Below are positions 27,201 to 34,706 of a DNA stretch of 64,000 nucleotides, piece after piece. Every line of letters starts with the position of its first letter. The first letter of the stretch is position 1. Position numbers and translations under genes: made by a program. The notes under the pieces are model-generated. The model made no database searches. It was not told where the DNA came from and saw nothing but the letters and a program-made list of their open reading frames with translations. Origin of the DNA: Limnohabitans sp. (GTDB taxonomy: Bacteria > Bacteroidota > Bacteroidia > Flavobacteriales > Flavobacteriaceae); the NCBI GenBank assembly GCA_030053945.1, contig JASGCW010000005.1:1-64000 (forward strand), read 5' to 3'.

Positions 27201-30200
27201 ATTAAGCACCAATCTTTCAGAGTTGTATGTAACTACTCGTTTTTATTACGGAAAAGAAATAAATAGCGAACAAGTTACTTTACTCACTAACGGAAAAAGT
27301 ATTGTTAGCTTTAAAAAGATAAGAGAAACGAAATATGACTATGCATTCTTTTTCTCTACACAATGGGAAAATTCAACTAGTTCTGAAAACATCACGATAC
27401 GAAAAGAAGAGGTAAGACAAGACCTAAATTTTGAAGTTGTTTCTTTTAGAAACAAAATTGAGCCTGGGAGCAAAGAAAACTGGTCTTTCAAAATTACAAA
27501 TCACAAACAAGAAGCCGAAGTCTTAGCCTCTATGTATGACAGCTCCTTAGATCAATTTACAACGAAAAATTGGCAAAGACCTGAATTTTATGATTATTCA
27601 AGAGTTCCTTTCCCACAAATAGGCAATTACAACACCCAAGAGATTAACTTTAATTCAAGAGCAAAAAAAATATATTATAATCGACTAACTTTCGCTCCAA
27701 AATTGCAATGGTTTGGTTTTGATTACAATAATCCAAAAAACCAGTACAGACAAAAACAATATGAAGAAAACCTTGCTCGCCCTCAAATTATTAGAAATGG
27801 CAGCAAATTAATAACAGGTATAGTAACAGATGGTAATACACCTATACCTGGAGCGAATGTGGCTGTAAAAGGTACAACCATAGGTACTTCAACTGGTTTT
27901 GATGGAAAATATAGCATTTATGCTTTTGAAGGCGAGCAATTATTTTTTTCATTTATGGGAATGAATGATGTGGTTAAAACCGTTGGTAGTTCTGGTATAA
28001 TTAATACGGTTTTGCAAGACTCATCGAAAAAACTAGGCGAAGTGGTGGTAACGGCTTTGGGAATAAAAAGAGAAAAAGGCACTTTTAATCCTAATATTTT
28101 AGTGGTCACTTCAAATGATAAAGATTTGAGCTATTTCTATAAGTATAGAAAACAATTATTTTACAAATGGAATGAAGAAGATGAAGAAGGCTCTGTAAAA
28201 TTTAAAAAATCGTCGACTCTTTCCTACTCTGTAGCAACTATAGAACAAAAAGTTATTCTAAGAGGAAATACTTCTATAACAGGTAATAACAAAGCACTTT
28301 TGATAGTTGATGGTGAAATAAAAGAAAATCTAAATCTATCTCAAATCTCAGAAGATGATATTACCTCAATTGTTGTTATAAAAGATAAAGACGCTACTGC
28401 TTTATATGGTGTAAAAGGAGCCAATGGTGTCATTATGATTACCACCAAAAACGCTATAAAAGAATTAAGCCAAGTTAAAACACGAACTAACTTTAACGAA
28501 ACCGCTTTCTTTTATCCTCATTTAACAACAGATAGTTCTGGTAAAATTGCATTCAATTTTACAACACCTGAATCGTTAACCAAATGGAAACTACGTTTGT
28601 TCGGACATACTAAAAATGCGGATTTTGGCACTTTTGAAACCGAAATTATCTCGCAAAAAGATTTAATGGTTATGCCTAATATGCCTAGATTTTTACGAGA
28701 AACCGACACTATTACTCTAGCTGCTAAAGTGGTGAATCTAACTCAGGAAGTAAAATCAGGAAATGTAGTTTTACAACTTTTTGATGCAGTGACTGGCAAT
28801 ACTATCGATGCCATTTGCTTAAATACCAATAATCTAAAGTCGTTTACTTGCAAAGCCAAAGAAAGCACTACTATCGAATGGAGAATAACTATCCCCGAAG
28901 GAATTCAAGGGTTTCAATACAAAGTAATTGCAAAATCGGGTGCTTTTAGTGATGGTGAGGAAAACATTTTACCTGTACTCAGTAACAAAATTTTAATTAC
29001 CGAAGCCCTACCGCTTTGGGTACGTGAGCATACTAAAAAGGATTTTGTTTTTGAAAATCTAAAAAACAATACTTCAAAGACACTAAAAAATCAGTCTTTT
29101 ACTTTCGAATATACTTCTAATCCAACTTGGCTAGCCATACAGTCGTTACCGTATGTTATGGAATTTGAACACGAATGTGCAGAACAAACTTTTGCTCGTT
29201 TTTACGCTAATGCTTTGGCGTCAAAAATTATAAATAGCCAACCTAAAGTGGCTGCCGTATTCGAAAAATGGCGTAATAATCCTGAGAAAAAATCCAAGTT
29301 GGAAATGAACGAGGAATTAAAATCGATTCTCTTACGTGAAACTCCTTGGTTACTGGAAGCTGATGAAACCGAGAAAAACAAACGTATTGCTGCGTTATTT
29401 GATCTTCAAAAATTACAAACTGCTACCGAAACTGCTTTGGATAAACTTAAAAGTAAACAATTGCCCTCTGGTGGTTTTCCTTGGTTTGATGGTGGACGTG
29501 AAAATTATAATGTCACCCAACACGTGTTGAGTGGTTTAGGTCATTTGCAAAAAATGATTGAGGGAAATAATTTTACTCCTATAATCAACAAAGGAATTCC
29601 TTTTATTGACCAACAATTTATGTTAAATACACAAAACCAACGTAAATATAAATCTACTATAACTACTACAGAATTACAGTATTTATACTGCCGTAGTTTT
29701 TATGCAAAATCTCATCCTATTGCCAACGATAGTTTGAAAAAAGCGGTTGATTTTCAAATCCAACAAGTAAAAACCAATTGGTTACAACTGAGTTTACCAC
29801 AAAAAGCAATGGCAGCATTAGGCTTAAATCGTTTAGGTGATAATGCTTTTGCACAAAAAATAATCACCCACTTAAAAGAAACTGCGGTTAAAAATGCTGA
29901 GGAAGGAATGTACTGGATCGCAAACAAAAACGGATACAGTTGGTTTGACGCTGCCATTGAAAACCAAGCGTTACTCATTGAAGCCTTTGCAGAAATTGAT
30001 AATGACCCTACATTAGTCAACCAAATGAAAGTCTGGTTAATTAACCAAAAACAAAGAGAAAGTTGGGGTACTACAAAAGCTACCACCGAAGCCATTTATG
30101 CCTTACTTTTCCACGGAATTAATTTTGCGGATCAAAAAGTAGAAACTAATTTCACCATAGGCAATCCGCAATTAGTAAAAGAAAAATTAACCGCTGTCAA

Positions 30201-30789
30201 AACCGAATCGGAAGCAGGTTATTTCAAAATACAATGGAAACCCGAAGAAGTAAGTAAAGAATTAGCTACTATTACGATTGAAAACAAATCGGATGTTCCA
30301 AGTTTTGGAGGAGTATATTGGCAATATTTCGAGAATTTAGAAGCGATTACCACTTCTACAAATAAAGATTTAAAGATTACCAAAGAAGTCTATAAAAAAG
30401 TAAAAGACAGCAATGGTACGATATTAATTCCGTTGCAAAAAGAAGCCATCCGCATTGGTGACATCATCACCACCCGATTAATTATAAAAGCCGATACAAA
30501 CTTGGAATTTGTTCACCTAAAAGATTTAAGAGCCTCGTGTTTTGAACCTATCGACGTACTATCTGAATACGAATTCAAAAATGATATTTCATACTACAGA
30601 AGCACTAAAGATGCCGCAACTCATTTTTTCTTTGATACGATCAAACAAGGTAGTTATATTTTAGAATATGACGTTCGTGTTAACAATACTGGTGTTTTCA
30701 ATAATGGTATCGCAACACTACAAAGTATGTACGCTCCTGAATTTAGTGTGCATAGTAGTTCGCAGAGAATAAGTGTAACCAATAAGTAA
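24280..30789 (+). CDS. Alpha-2-macroglobulin-like protein with embedded SusC-type plug region
   Basis: A 2169-residue exported protein (signal peptide ILLLLLLCATTYSQ). Residues about 1-1170 contain the N-terminal helical part and macroglobulin (MG) domains, with MG2-like IYRPGQKVYFKG near residue 585. Residues about 1177-1265 form a CarboxypepD_reg-like domain (ITGIVTDGNTPIPGANVAVKGTT), followed by a TonB-receptor plug-like stretch (ALLIVDGEI ... IVVIKDKDATALYGVKGANGVIMITTK, to about 1395). The A2M domain and thiol-ester-containing helical domain follow, with an intact thioester CAEQ at residue 1633 and TTEAIYALL near 1945. A2M proteins trap proteases. The embedded plug is unusual, since these proteins normally lack one. 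The frame is continuous, so this is a true fusion. Confidence 0.92.
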   Translation: MKYFKILLLLLLCATTYSQDYKTLWSTAIQNELDGKTETAYKNAQEIYGFAKKENNEEQIIKCFFYISKFRQVFEEKAPENIISNLREEIKTAKPTSKAILNYIYGTILEDYYNYNSYKINAITAVKYNPSADVYTWSKENFKNEIAKSFQEVFTNIKKLNQIPIDNFKEILEIPSFVDGKNYSLYELLFQEISKQYIKLINNRELNEKFFTKNEELKKFYASTNDFLSIKNNTYPIEFISFITTLQQKERLVLETKPTQIDKTRYQRLLLINQLFHNTFLFENAVKEIHNTTSDKNLYYEISLQKTKDLIEISTKEDNSNSKIEALQILEKIIKEKPNEYVVTEAQLQKETILDKFLQISLEKINYEGENTRAFVDFKNIDNLKINYYQVAVKDFDKFNNYDPQRNELISKYLETKKPFLETIKSLPNPKNHHQYSTEILMDKLPLGHYIVAIEDTDKNSNTTLGSNYALYHITNISYVKDQNKTEELFYVMHRKTGKPLNDAILLTDLKKTTANINGKIIYTKPNTKEKNLSTISYLIHQKDTLSLYFAPNIKDTAKDEEEEFEAQANIYLDRAIYRPGQKVYFKGLIIQNKNKIKSVVPFVTAHITIEDASYKIIKEFDLQTNEFGTFSGEFDLPKNCLTGEFSIEIEEPDNELFSKDTKYYNKKEDEHSFWDNVNLRNDYFHFKVEEYKRPTFEITVDKIKEIYSIGDILNIKGYAKNLAGNNLTNVQVKYSISRDFTTSDYKYHNDHYFIQKETTTGNDGFFAIPLTTTVENFKNEDIKEITYTIEIEVTDTNGETRTFTKTVAVKKETLQLSATTIAPYFVENKNTLTINISNLDHSPIPYQGKIEFYKKKSKNYLKRRTFEEPELQNIKEEEFKKLFPYEPYSEKRSENPTLVKTITFDTKTSNKITLPELEKGSYTAKVSITDTKENPISQERYFTVLSKENPLATDKLFAYRRIKNDDPNYIHFELSTNLSELYVTTRFYYGKEINSEQVTLLTNGKSIVSFKKIRETKYDYAFFFSTQWENSTSSENITIRKEEVRQDLNFEVVSFRNKIEPGSKENWSFKITNHKQEAEVLASMYDSSLDQFTTKNWQRPEFYDYSRVPFPQIGNYNTQEINFNSRAKKIYYNRLTFAPKLQWFGFDYNNPKNQYRQKQYEENLARPQIIRNGSKLITGIVTDGNTPIPGANVAVKGTTIGTSTGFDGKYSIYAFEGEQLFFSFMGMNDVVKTVGSSGIINTVLQDSSKKLGEVVVTALGIKREKGTFNPNILVVTSNDKDLSYFYKYRKQLFYKWNEEDEEGSVKFKKSSTLSYSVATIEQKVILRGNTSITGNNKALLIVDGEIKENLNLSQISEDDITSIVVIKDKDATALYGVKGANGVIMITTKNAIKELSQVKTRTNFNETAFFYPHLTTDSSGKIAFNFTTPESLTKWKLRLFGHTKNADFGTFETEIISQKDLMVMPNMPRFLRETDTITLAAKVVNLTQEVKSGNVVLQLFDAVTGNTIDAICLNTNNLKSFTCKAKESTTIEWRITIPEGIQGFQYKVIAKSGAFSDGEENILPVLSNKILITEALPLWVREHTKKDFVFENLKNNTSKTLKNQSFTFEYTSNPTWLAIQSLPYVMEFEHECAEQTFARFYANALASKIINSQPKVAAVFEKWRNNPEKKSKLEMNEELKSILLRETPWLLEADETEKNKRIAALFDLQKLQTATETALDKLKSKQLPSGGFPWFDGGRENYNVTQHVLSGLGHLQKMIEGNNFTPIINKGIPFIDQQFMLNTQNQRKYKSTITTTELQYLYCRSFYAKSHPIANDSLKKAVDFQIQQVKTNWLQLSLPQKAMAALGLNRLGDNAFAQKIITHLKETAVKNAEEGMYWIANKNGYSWFDAAIENQALLIEAFAEIDNDPTLVNQMKVWLINQKQRESWGTTKATTEAIYALLFHGINFADQKVETNFTIGNPQLVKEKLTAVKTESEAGYFKIQWKPEEVSKELATITIENKSDVPSFGGVYWQYFENLEAITTSTNKDLKITKEVYKKVKDSNGTILIPLQKEAIRIGDIITTRLIIKADTNLEFVHLKDLRASCFEPIDVLSEYEFKNDISYYRSTKDAATHFFFDTIKQGSYILEYDVRVNNTGVFNNGIATLQSMYAPEFSVHSSSQRISVTNK

Positions 30790-30799
30790 TTTAAAACTT

Positions 30800-30830
30800 A
30801 ACCTAACAGGTCTCAAAGACCTGTTAGGTT
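30800..30830. terminator. Palindrome after the macroglobulin gene
   Basis: AACCTAACAGGTCT / AGACCTGTTAGGTT forms a perfect 14-bp stem with a 3-base loop. It is followed by TAAATAAG rather than a T-run. The sequence is closely related to the palindrome at 59909-59946, so it may be a dispersed repeat that also acts as a terminator. Confidence 0.7.
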
Positions 30831-30844
30831 TAAATAAGACAACT

Positions 30845-31213
30845 ATGAAGTTTTTAATCGCATTTATATTTTTCTCTCTAAGCTTGATCCAGATAAAAAC
30901 CAATCAAGACACTCATTTGAATGGTCGATACAAAATCATCTTCAAAAATCAATGCTTTACTACATACAACTGCATCAATTTCAAAGATAAGAATTGCGAA
31001 TTCCTCATTGACCGTTTCCCTTTGTATTTTTCAACCATCAATTATGGACAAACCACATTGACTATCAAATCACCGCAACCGAATATAATATTTCAATTCA
31101 AAACATCAGAAATTTCAAAAGACACTATTCCTTTTACGATTCACAATACTAATTCAGAATATATGAATTACCTCCACATCTCAATTGGTAGTGGAAAATT
31201 AATCAAGCTGTAA
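30845..31213 (+). CDS. Small secreted protein of unknown function
   Basis: A 122-residue product with a hydrophobic N-terminus (FLIAFIFFSLSLIQI) that reads as a signal peptide. The mature part has three cysteines (NQCFTTYNCINFKDKNCEF) and is predicted beta-rich. It follows the macroglobulin gene after the palindrome, so joint expression would depend on read-through. No family recognised. Confidence 0.6.
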   Translation: MKFLIAFIFFSLSLIQIKTNQDTHLNGRYKIIFKNQCFTTYNCINFKDKNCEFLIDRFPLYFSTINYGQTTLTIKSPQPNIIFQFKTSEISKDTIPFTIHNTNSEYMNYLHISIGSGKLIKL

Positions 31214-31310
31214 TACCTGTTTAGATACTTTTTCTTTTGCAAGATTTACAAAACCGTACGATTTTTTAGCATTGAGTATGTTTTGCAATATTTTATACCG
31301 CGATAGGCTT

Positions 31311-31456
31311 AAAAAAGAGGCGTTAAATGCCTCTTGAAATCTTCATAACCTTAATTCGATATTCCCATAGTTGACGGAGCGTAATCGGTTCCGTTCAACA
31401 GAGGTTTCATTGTTCGTGCTTCGCACGCAACGAAACCTTAGCTATTAGCTGCTGCC
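31311..31456 (-). repeat. 3'-flanking repeat element A with minus-strand terminator
   Basis: Lies directly after the stop of the minus-strand gene 31460-32260. Read on the minus strand it starts with AGCTAATAGCTAAGG and continues through a hairpin (AGGTTTC-TTG-CGTGC against GCACG-CAA-GAAACCT) and a conserved block ATTACGCTCCGT. It ends in a terminator, AAGAGGC-ATTTAAC-GCCTCTT plus T-run (31311-31335). It is about 90% alike to element B apart from one 46-bp insertion in B. Confidence 0.85.
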
Positions 31457-31459
31457 TTT

Positions 31460-32260
31460 TTATTTAATTTGGTTTGAAATGCTTTTAATTGCGTTACTCG
31501 CTTTCAGTCTTTTTTGTGCTTTTTCCAGTTCAATTACTTTTTCATCTAAAATCATTTCTATTCCAGTTTTTACTGGTAAAAAGTGACTTAAACATTCTTG
31601 TTCTTCAAGTTCGTGTATTCCTTTACTCAATATACCATACAATTGTTTATGTTCAACTAAAAAATCAGGTAAATGATTAATTAGTATTTCAATTTTTTCA
31701 TTCATTCGGCTTTTTTGATAAGTTTCCTCATTCCATCCATTATCTTTACTTGCATTAATATGAGCTTCTTCAATTAAATTTTCAAATATTCTTCTCAAAT
31801 AAACAAATGAGCCAATTCCAACACCATTAGCAGCCAGTCCAATTGCTTTGGTGAACTCTTTCAATATTTCTTTTGGTATTACTTTAGAATATTCTTTTAT
31901 TTGACCGATATGTAAGTCAGCAATTGATGGATATTGTCCAATTTTCTCTAAAAAATAATTTCCTTTCTCTGTTTTTTGTATTGTATGGAAATAATATTCA
32001 AAAACAAGATTGGAACGTAAACAAGTTAATTTTGCGATTGTAGTTTTGTCAAAGTAAGTCGGCGTTACATTATATGCCTCGTAGTTAGAATAAATTACAA
32101 CTTTAAAAGTTGTTTGCTCTTTTAAATAAGGATTATAAGCATCTATTCGACCATTGAAAGAAACAAGTTCTTCAAAGTTTTTTAGTTCATTATTGGTGAT
32201 TTCAATAGTAGAATACAAAGGAAGTTCAAAGAAAAAATTATATGGGTCAAGGTAATTCAT
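31460..32260 (-). CDS. Unknown accessory protein, helical C-terminal half
   Basis: A 266-residue cytosolic protein of no named family. The N-terminal half (about 1-125) is beta-rich. The C-terminal half is helical with a well-conserved-looking core: KAIGLAANGVGIGSFVYLRRIFENLIEEAH and LYGILSKGIHELEEQECL. The pattern of a helical bundle with R-x-x-F-E and S-K-G-I-H-E is slightly HEPN/DUF4145-like, but I would not assert that. It is bordered 3' by element A and 5' by a TAACGGCAG hairpin, as a self-contained single-gene unit with its own terminator. Base composition is similar to its neighbours. Confidence 0.7.
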   Translation of the reverse strand: MNYLDPYNFFFELPLYSTIEITNNELKNFEELVSFNGRIDAYNPYLKEQTTFKVVIYSNYEAYNVTPTYFDKTTIAKLTCLRSNLVFEYYFHTIQKTEKGNYFLEKIGQYPSIADLHIGQIKEYSKVIPKEILKEFTKAIGLAANGVGIGSFVYLRRIFENLIEEAHINASKDNGWNEETYQKSRMNEKIEILINHLPDFLVEHKQLYGILSKGIHELEEQECLSHFLPVKTGIEMILDEKVIELEKAQKRLKASNAIKSISNQIK

Positions 32261-32291
32261 ATTTTATAAATTTTACGATTTTGTTTAAGGT

Positions 32292-32331
32292 TGCAGCTAA
32301 CGGCAGTCTGTGAAAAAACTTCACAAACTGC
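32292..32331. repeat. Border hairpin P3 upstream of gene 31460-32260
   Basis: AGCTAACG is followed by GCAGTCTGTGAA / TTCACAAACTGC, a 12-bp stem with one mismatch and a 5-base loop. It has the TAACG left end seen in P1 and P2 but no matching right end, so it may be a truncated border palindrome. Confidence 0.55.
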
Positions 32332-32359
32332 ATCAAATATAGCTAAAATAGTTTGTTTT

Positions 32360-32548
32360 AAAAAAGAGGCGTTAAATGCCTCTTGAAATCTTCATAACCT
32401 TAATTCGATATTCCCATAGTGAACGGAGCGTAATCGGTTTACTTCACCTAACATTAATTTTTATAGGAGTTCAGTGAATTTATTTCGTTCAACAGAGGTT
32501 TCATTGTTGGCTCTTCGAGCCCAACGATACCTTAGCTGTTGGCGGTAG
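32360..32548 (-). repeat. 3'-flanking repeat element B with terminator and nested 46-bp insert
   Basis: The same element as A, lying directly after the stop of the minus-strand gene at 32563. On the minus strand it reads CGCCAACAGCTAAGG, a hairpin (GGGCTCGAAGAGCC), the conserved ATTACGCTCCGT block and an identical terminator (32360-32384). Between the hairpin and that block it carries 46 bp (32440-32485) absent from A, including TTCACC ... AGTTCAGTGAAT. Confidence 0.88.
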
Positions 32549-32562
32549 TTTTTTTTGAAATG

Positions 32563-33087
32563 TTATTTTCCGTTGACAATTATATCTTTATCTATAATTT
32601 CAAAATTTAAATTTTCTAACTCATTAAATAGTTCATTTATATTCAAAACTAAACCCAATTCATTTTTTACTGACTTTTGAATTTCACGGAATTTATTATT
32701 GTAATCTTCATCCGAAATTTTTTTTATTTCTTCAAATTTATCAAGATACGATTCTTTAAATGTTGAAAAATTTTCATTTCTTAATACTTTATATCCAAAA
32801 TATGCCACATTTAAATTCATAATATTTTTTCCTAAAATCATATAAACAGGAAAAACATTTATTCCTTTAACGTCTAATAATATATTCTCTTGGTCAAATC
32901 CTAATCTGTTTAAGTGAACAGGTAATATAGATAACTCACGCAAAAAATATATTTTGTTATTCAGTTGAGTTTCCTTTTTGTCGTGTAAAGATTGAACAGT
33001 GAAATGAGATTCTGTTTGTTTAATCAACTTAACTTGGAAATAATTATATTCTTTTCCTTTAATTTCATAATAATTATTTTCTTTCAT
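32563..33087 (-). CDS. Unknown small accessory protein
   Basis: The ORF track starts at 33132, but the first 15 residues (MSSMYNIAINLKKIK) look like translated leader. The ATG at 33087 (MKENNYYEIKGKEYNYF) gives a 174-residue protein and is preferred. It is cytosolic with no signal peptide. It has a beta-rich N-terminal half (YFQVKLIKQTESHFTVQSL) and a helical C-terminal half with many Glu and Lys. No family recognised. It ends next to repeat element B, which supplies its terminator. Confidence 0.6.
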   Translation of the reverse strand: MKENNYYEIKGKEYNYFQVKLIKQTESHFTVQSLHDKKETQLNNKIYFLRELSILPVHLNRLGFDQENILLDVKGINVFPVYMILGKNIMNLNVAYFGYKVLRNENFSTFKESYLDKFEEIKKISDEDYNNKFREIQKSVKNELGLVLNINELFNELENLNFEIIDKDIIVNGK

Positions 33088-33156
33088 TTTTATCTTTTTT
33101 AAATTAATTGCAATATTATACATTGATGACACTTAAGAATATTTATTGAAAAATAA

Positions 33157-33594
33157 TTAATTCTTATTTGGAAATGGATCTTCGTCAGCTTTTAAAAATG
33201 CTGATCCAATTCTTCGATATTTCATTTCTTTTCCTTTTACACAAACTGAATACATTCCATTTCCTTTCTGTTCAGAAATTTTTAGAAATTTAATATCACT
33301 AACTTCACATTCATTTTCCACTGCGATGTGTTTTCTTAAATCTTCAATTGTTGCATCAACACGTTTTAGCCAAGATTGAATGTTTTTATCTGGTTTAGGT
33401 TCAACATAATCACTCGCTAAATTACATTTGTCTGTAGATTTGTCTAATTCTGCTTTTCCTTTAACGTCAATATATTCCCAAGTATTATTTTCTCTCAATA
33501 ATACACGTTTTCCATCTTCCGTCGTTGCTATTTTACTTTGGGAAAAAGTGAAAAAGGATAAAAATAAAAAGCTAATAATTAATAATTTATTCAT
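33157..33594 (-). CDS. Small secreted protein with TEDGKRVLL-NTWEYI motif
   Basis: A 145-residue product with a clear signal peptide (LLIISFLFLSFFTFSQ). After it comes the stretch ATTEDGKRVLLRENNTWEYIDV, a short beta motif often seen in small secreted Bacteroidetes proteins of unknown function. Three cysteines (CNLAS, NECEVSD, YSVCVKG) are left in the mature protein, so a disulfide is possible. It lies between border palindrome P1 (upstream) and the gene at 32563. Function unknown. Confidence 0.68.
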   Translation of the reverse strand: MNKLLIISFLFLSFFTFSQSKIATTEDGKRVLLRENNTWEYIDVKGKAELDKSTDKCNLASDYVEPKPDKNIQSWLKRVDATIEDLRKHIAVENECEVSDIKFLKISEQKGNGMYSVCVKGKEMKYRRIGSAFLKADEDPFPNKN

Positions 33595-33649
33595 AAGATT
33601 AAATTTTGATGTTTGTTATTTATAGTTTCGTTCCTTTAAAATTTCTGCG

Positions 33650-33778
33650 AACGTCCCGCCAGCTTGCAGAAGTGGCGAACTTTGTGACTGTAACTTTCTA
33701 CTAAGAAAAAAATAATCGCGAAAAACAAATATGAATTTAGGAATTTTCTCGCCATTTCTGCAAGCTGCTGTTAGCCGT
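33650..33778. repeat. Border palindrome P1 (about 129 bp)
   Basis: Starts AACGTCCCGCC and ends GCTGTTAGCCG. The long arms CAGCTTGCAGAAGTGGCGA (33660-33678) and TCGCCATTTCTGCAAGCTG (to 33767) pair with one mismatch, and the middle about 70 bases are unpaired. It fills the space between two unrelated minus-strand genes. AACG ... GTTAG ends on an imperfect hairpin recall integron attC sites, but no integrase is present in the window. Confidence 0.8.
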
Positions 33779-33783
33779 TCGGT

Positions 33784-34026
33784 TTATTCTTCTTTTGCGT
33801 TACTTAATAAATATGCTCCTGCTATTGCCATTAAACCAAAATACACTGGAGTTGCTGACATATAACCACCATTTTCCCCATAACTTCCGCTCCATTCTGA
33901 ACTCAAATTGTACATTCTAATAATATTACCACTGTCTTTAACAAGTAAGTTTATTGTAAATAATAATACTGATAATACAGGTGGAAAAAGTAAAATGTAA
34001 CCGATTGTTTTTTGTATATTTTTCAT
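33784..34026 (-). CDS. Small two-helix membrane protein
   Basis: An 80-residue protein with two membrane segments, TIGYILLFPPVLSVLLFTINLL (about residues 7-28) and VYFGLMAIAGAYLL (about 62-75). They are separated by a short polar loop rich in Ser, Gly and Tyr. No family recognised. The stop lies 5 bases from border palindrome P1, so it is arranged like the other single-gene units here. Confidence 0.6.
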   Translation of the reverse strand: MKNIQKTIGYILLFPPVLSVLLFTINLLVKDSGNIIRMYNLSSEWSGSYGENGGYMSATPVYFGLMAIAGAYLLSNAKEE

Positions 34027-34140
34027 AATTTATAATTTTTAGTTAGATATTTTGTTACTTTCAATTAACTGCATTTGTTCTTGAAACTCTTTGTAAACTT
34101 GTGGGTAAACCTATTTCAGGACAAGACAGTTACTGCGAAG

Positions 34141-34276
34141 CTAAAAAAACAAATACTATTATCCTTACGGGAAACCGTAAAAATTGTAAACTAAAAAAGT
34201 TAGACAATAAAGAAGTTTCAACTATTTATTTAGTAACCAGTTCACGTTATAAAGAAATGTCAACTGTTTTCTTTTA
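34141..34276. repeat. Dispersed repeat, partner of sequences at 44.4-44.7 kb
   Basis: Contains CTAAAAAAACAAATACTA-TATCCTTACGG, then a TTACGG-GAAA-CCGTAA hairpin with a GNRA-type loop, then GTCAACTATTTATTTAGTAACCAG-TTCAC-TTATAAAG. Both halves recur, separated, at 44391-44450 and 44628-44697. No ORF is present. Confidence 0.6.
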
Positions 34277-34303
34277 ATGATTAAAAAAATCACAAGGTTA
34301 CCA

Positions 34304-34492
34304 TAATTCTTTTTGGGGTTGGTATAATTCCTTTTCAGATTGCGATATTTCTTTTTTGGGATGTCATAATTCTTTTTGGGGTTAGCATAATTCCTTTTCG
34401 GATTGCGATATTTCTTTTTTGGGATGCCATAATTCTTTTTGGAGTTGGTATAATTCCTTTTCGGGCTGCTATATTTCTTTTTTGGGAGACTG
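34304..34492. repeat. Tandem array 1: nine 21-bp units
   Basis: Nine contiguous 21-bp units of three types in fixed order, giving a 63-bp higher-order period repeated three times (types begin TAATTCTTTTTGGGG, TAATTCCTTTTCGG, TATTTCTTTTTTGGG). Because 21 is a multiple of 3, the minus strand stays open and yields the track ORF 34222-34518, with heptads such as NPKKNYG and IPKKKYR. I regard that ORF as a by-product. There are no unique spacers, so this is not a CRISPR array. Confidence 0.92.
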
Positions 34493-34517
34493 GACAGAAT
34501 TTTGTGTAAACTCCACA

Positions 34518-34706
34518 AATGCTTAATGTTTTATTTTAAATGCTTTGAGCTATTATTTAAATGTTCTGAGCTATTAACTCAATGCTTTGAGCCTTTATTT
34601 TAATGCTCTGAGTCATTAGCTCAATGCTTTGAGTCTTTCTTTTAATGCTCTGAGTCATTAGCTCAATGCTTTGAGTCTTTCTTTTAATGTTATGAACTAT
34701 TGTTAT
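34518..34706. repeat. Tandem array 2: nine 21-bp units of different sequence
   Basis: Nine 21-bp units, each starting AATGCTTTGAG or AATGCTCTGAG (first and last degenerate). The two types alternate, giving a 42-bp higher-order period (AATGCTTTGAGTCTTTCTTT / AATGCTCTGAGTCATTAGCT). It begins 25 bp after array 1, with the same unit length and unit number but unrelated sequence. Confidence 0.92.

Noticed and set aside
27808-28470. Frameshift or mis-assembly joining a SusC gene to the macroglobulin
   Set aside because: The frame is open throughout, there is no barrel sequence, and macroglobulin sequence resumes cleanly after the plug.
34222-34518. 98-residue ORF with heptad repeats as a gene
   Set aside because: It coincides with the 21-bp array whose period keeps one frame open. 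It has no signal, domain or ribosome-site support and ends in non-repeat sequence.
34304-34706. CRISPR array
   Set aside because: Units are contiguous 21-mers with no unique spacers of constant length, and no cas genes are nearby.
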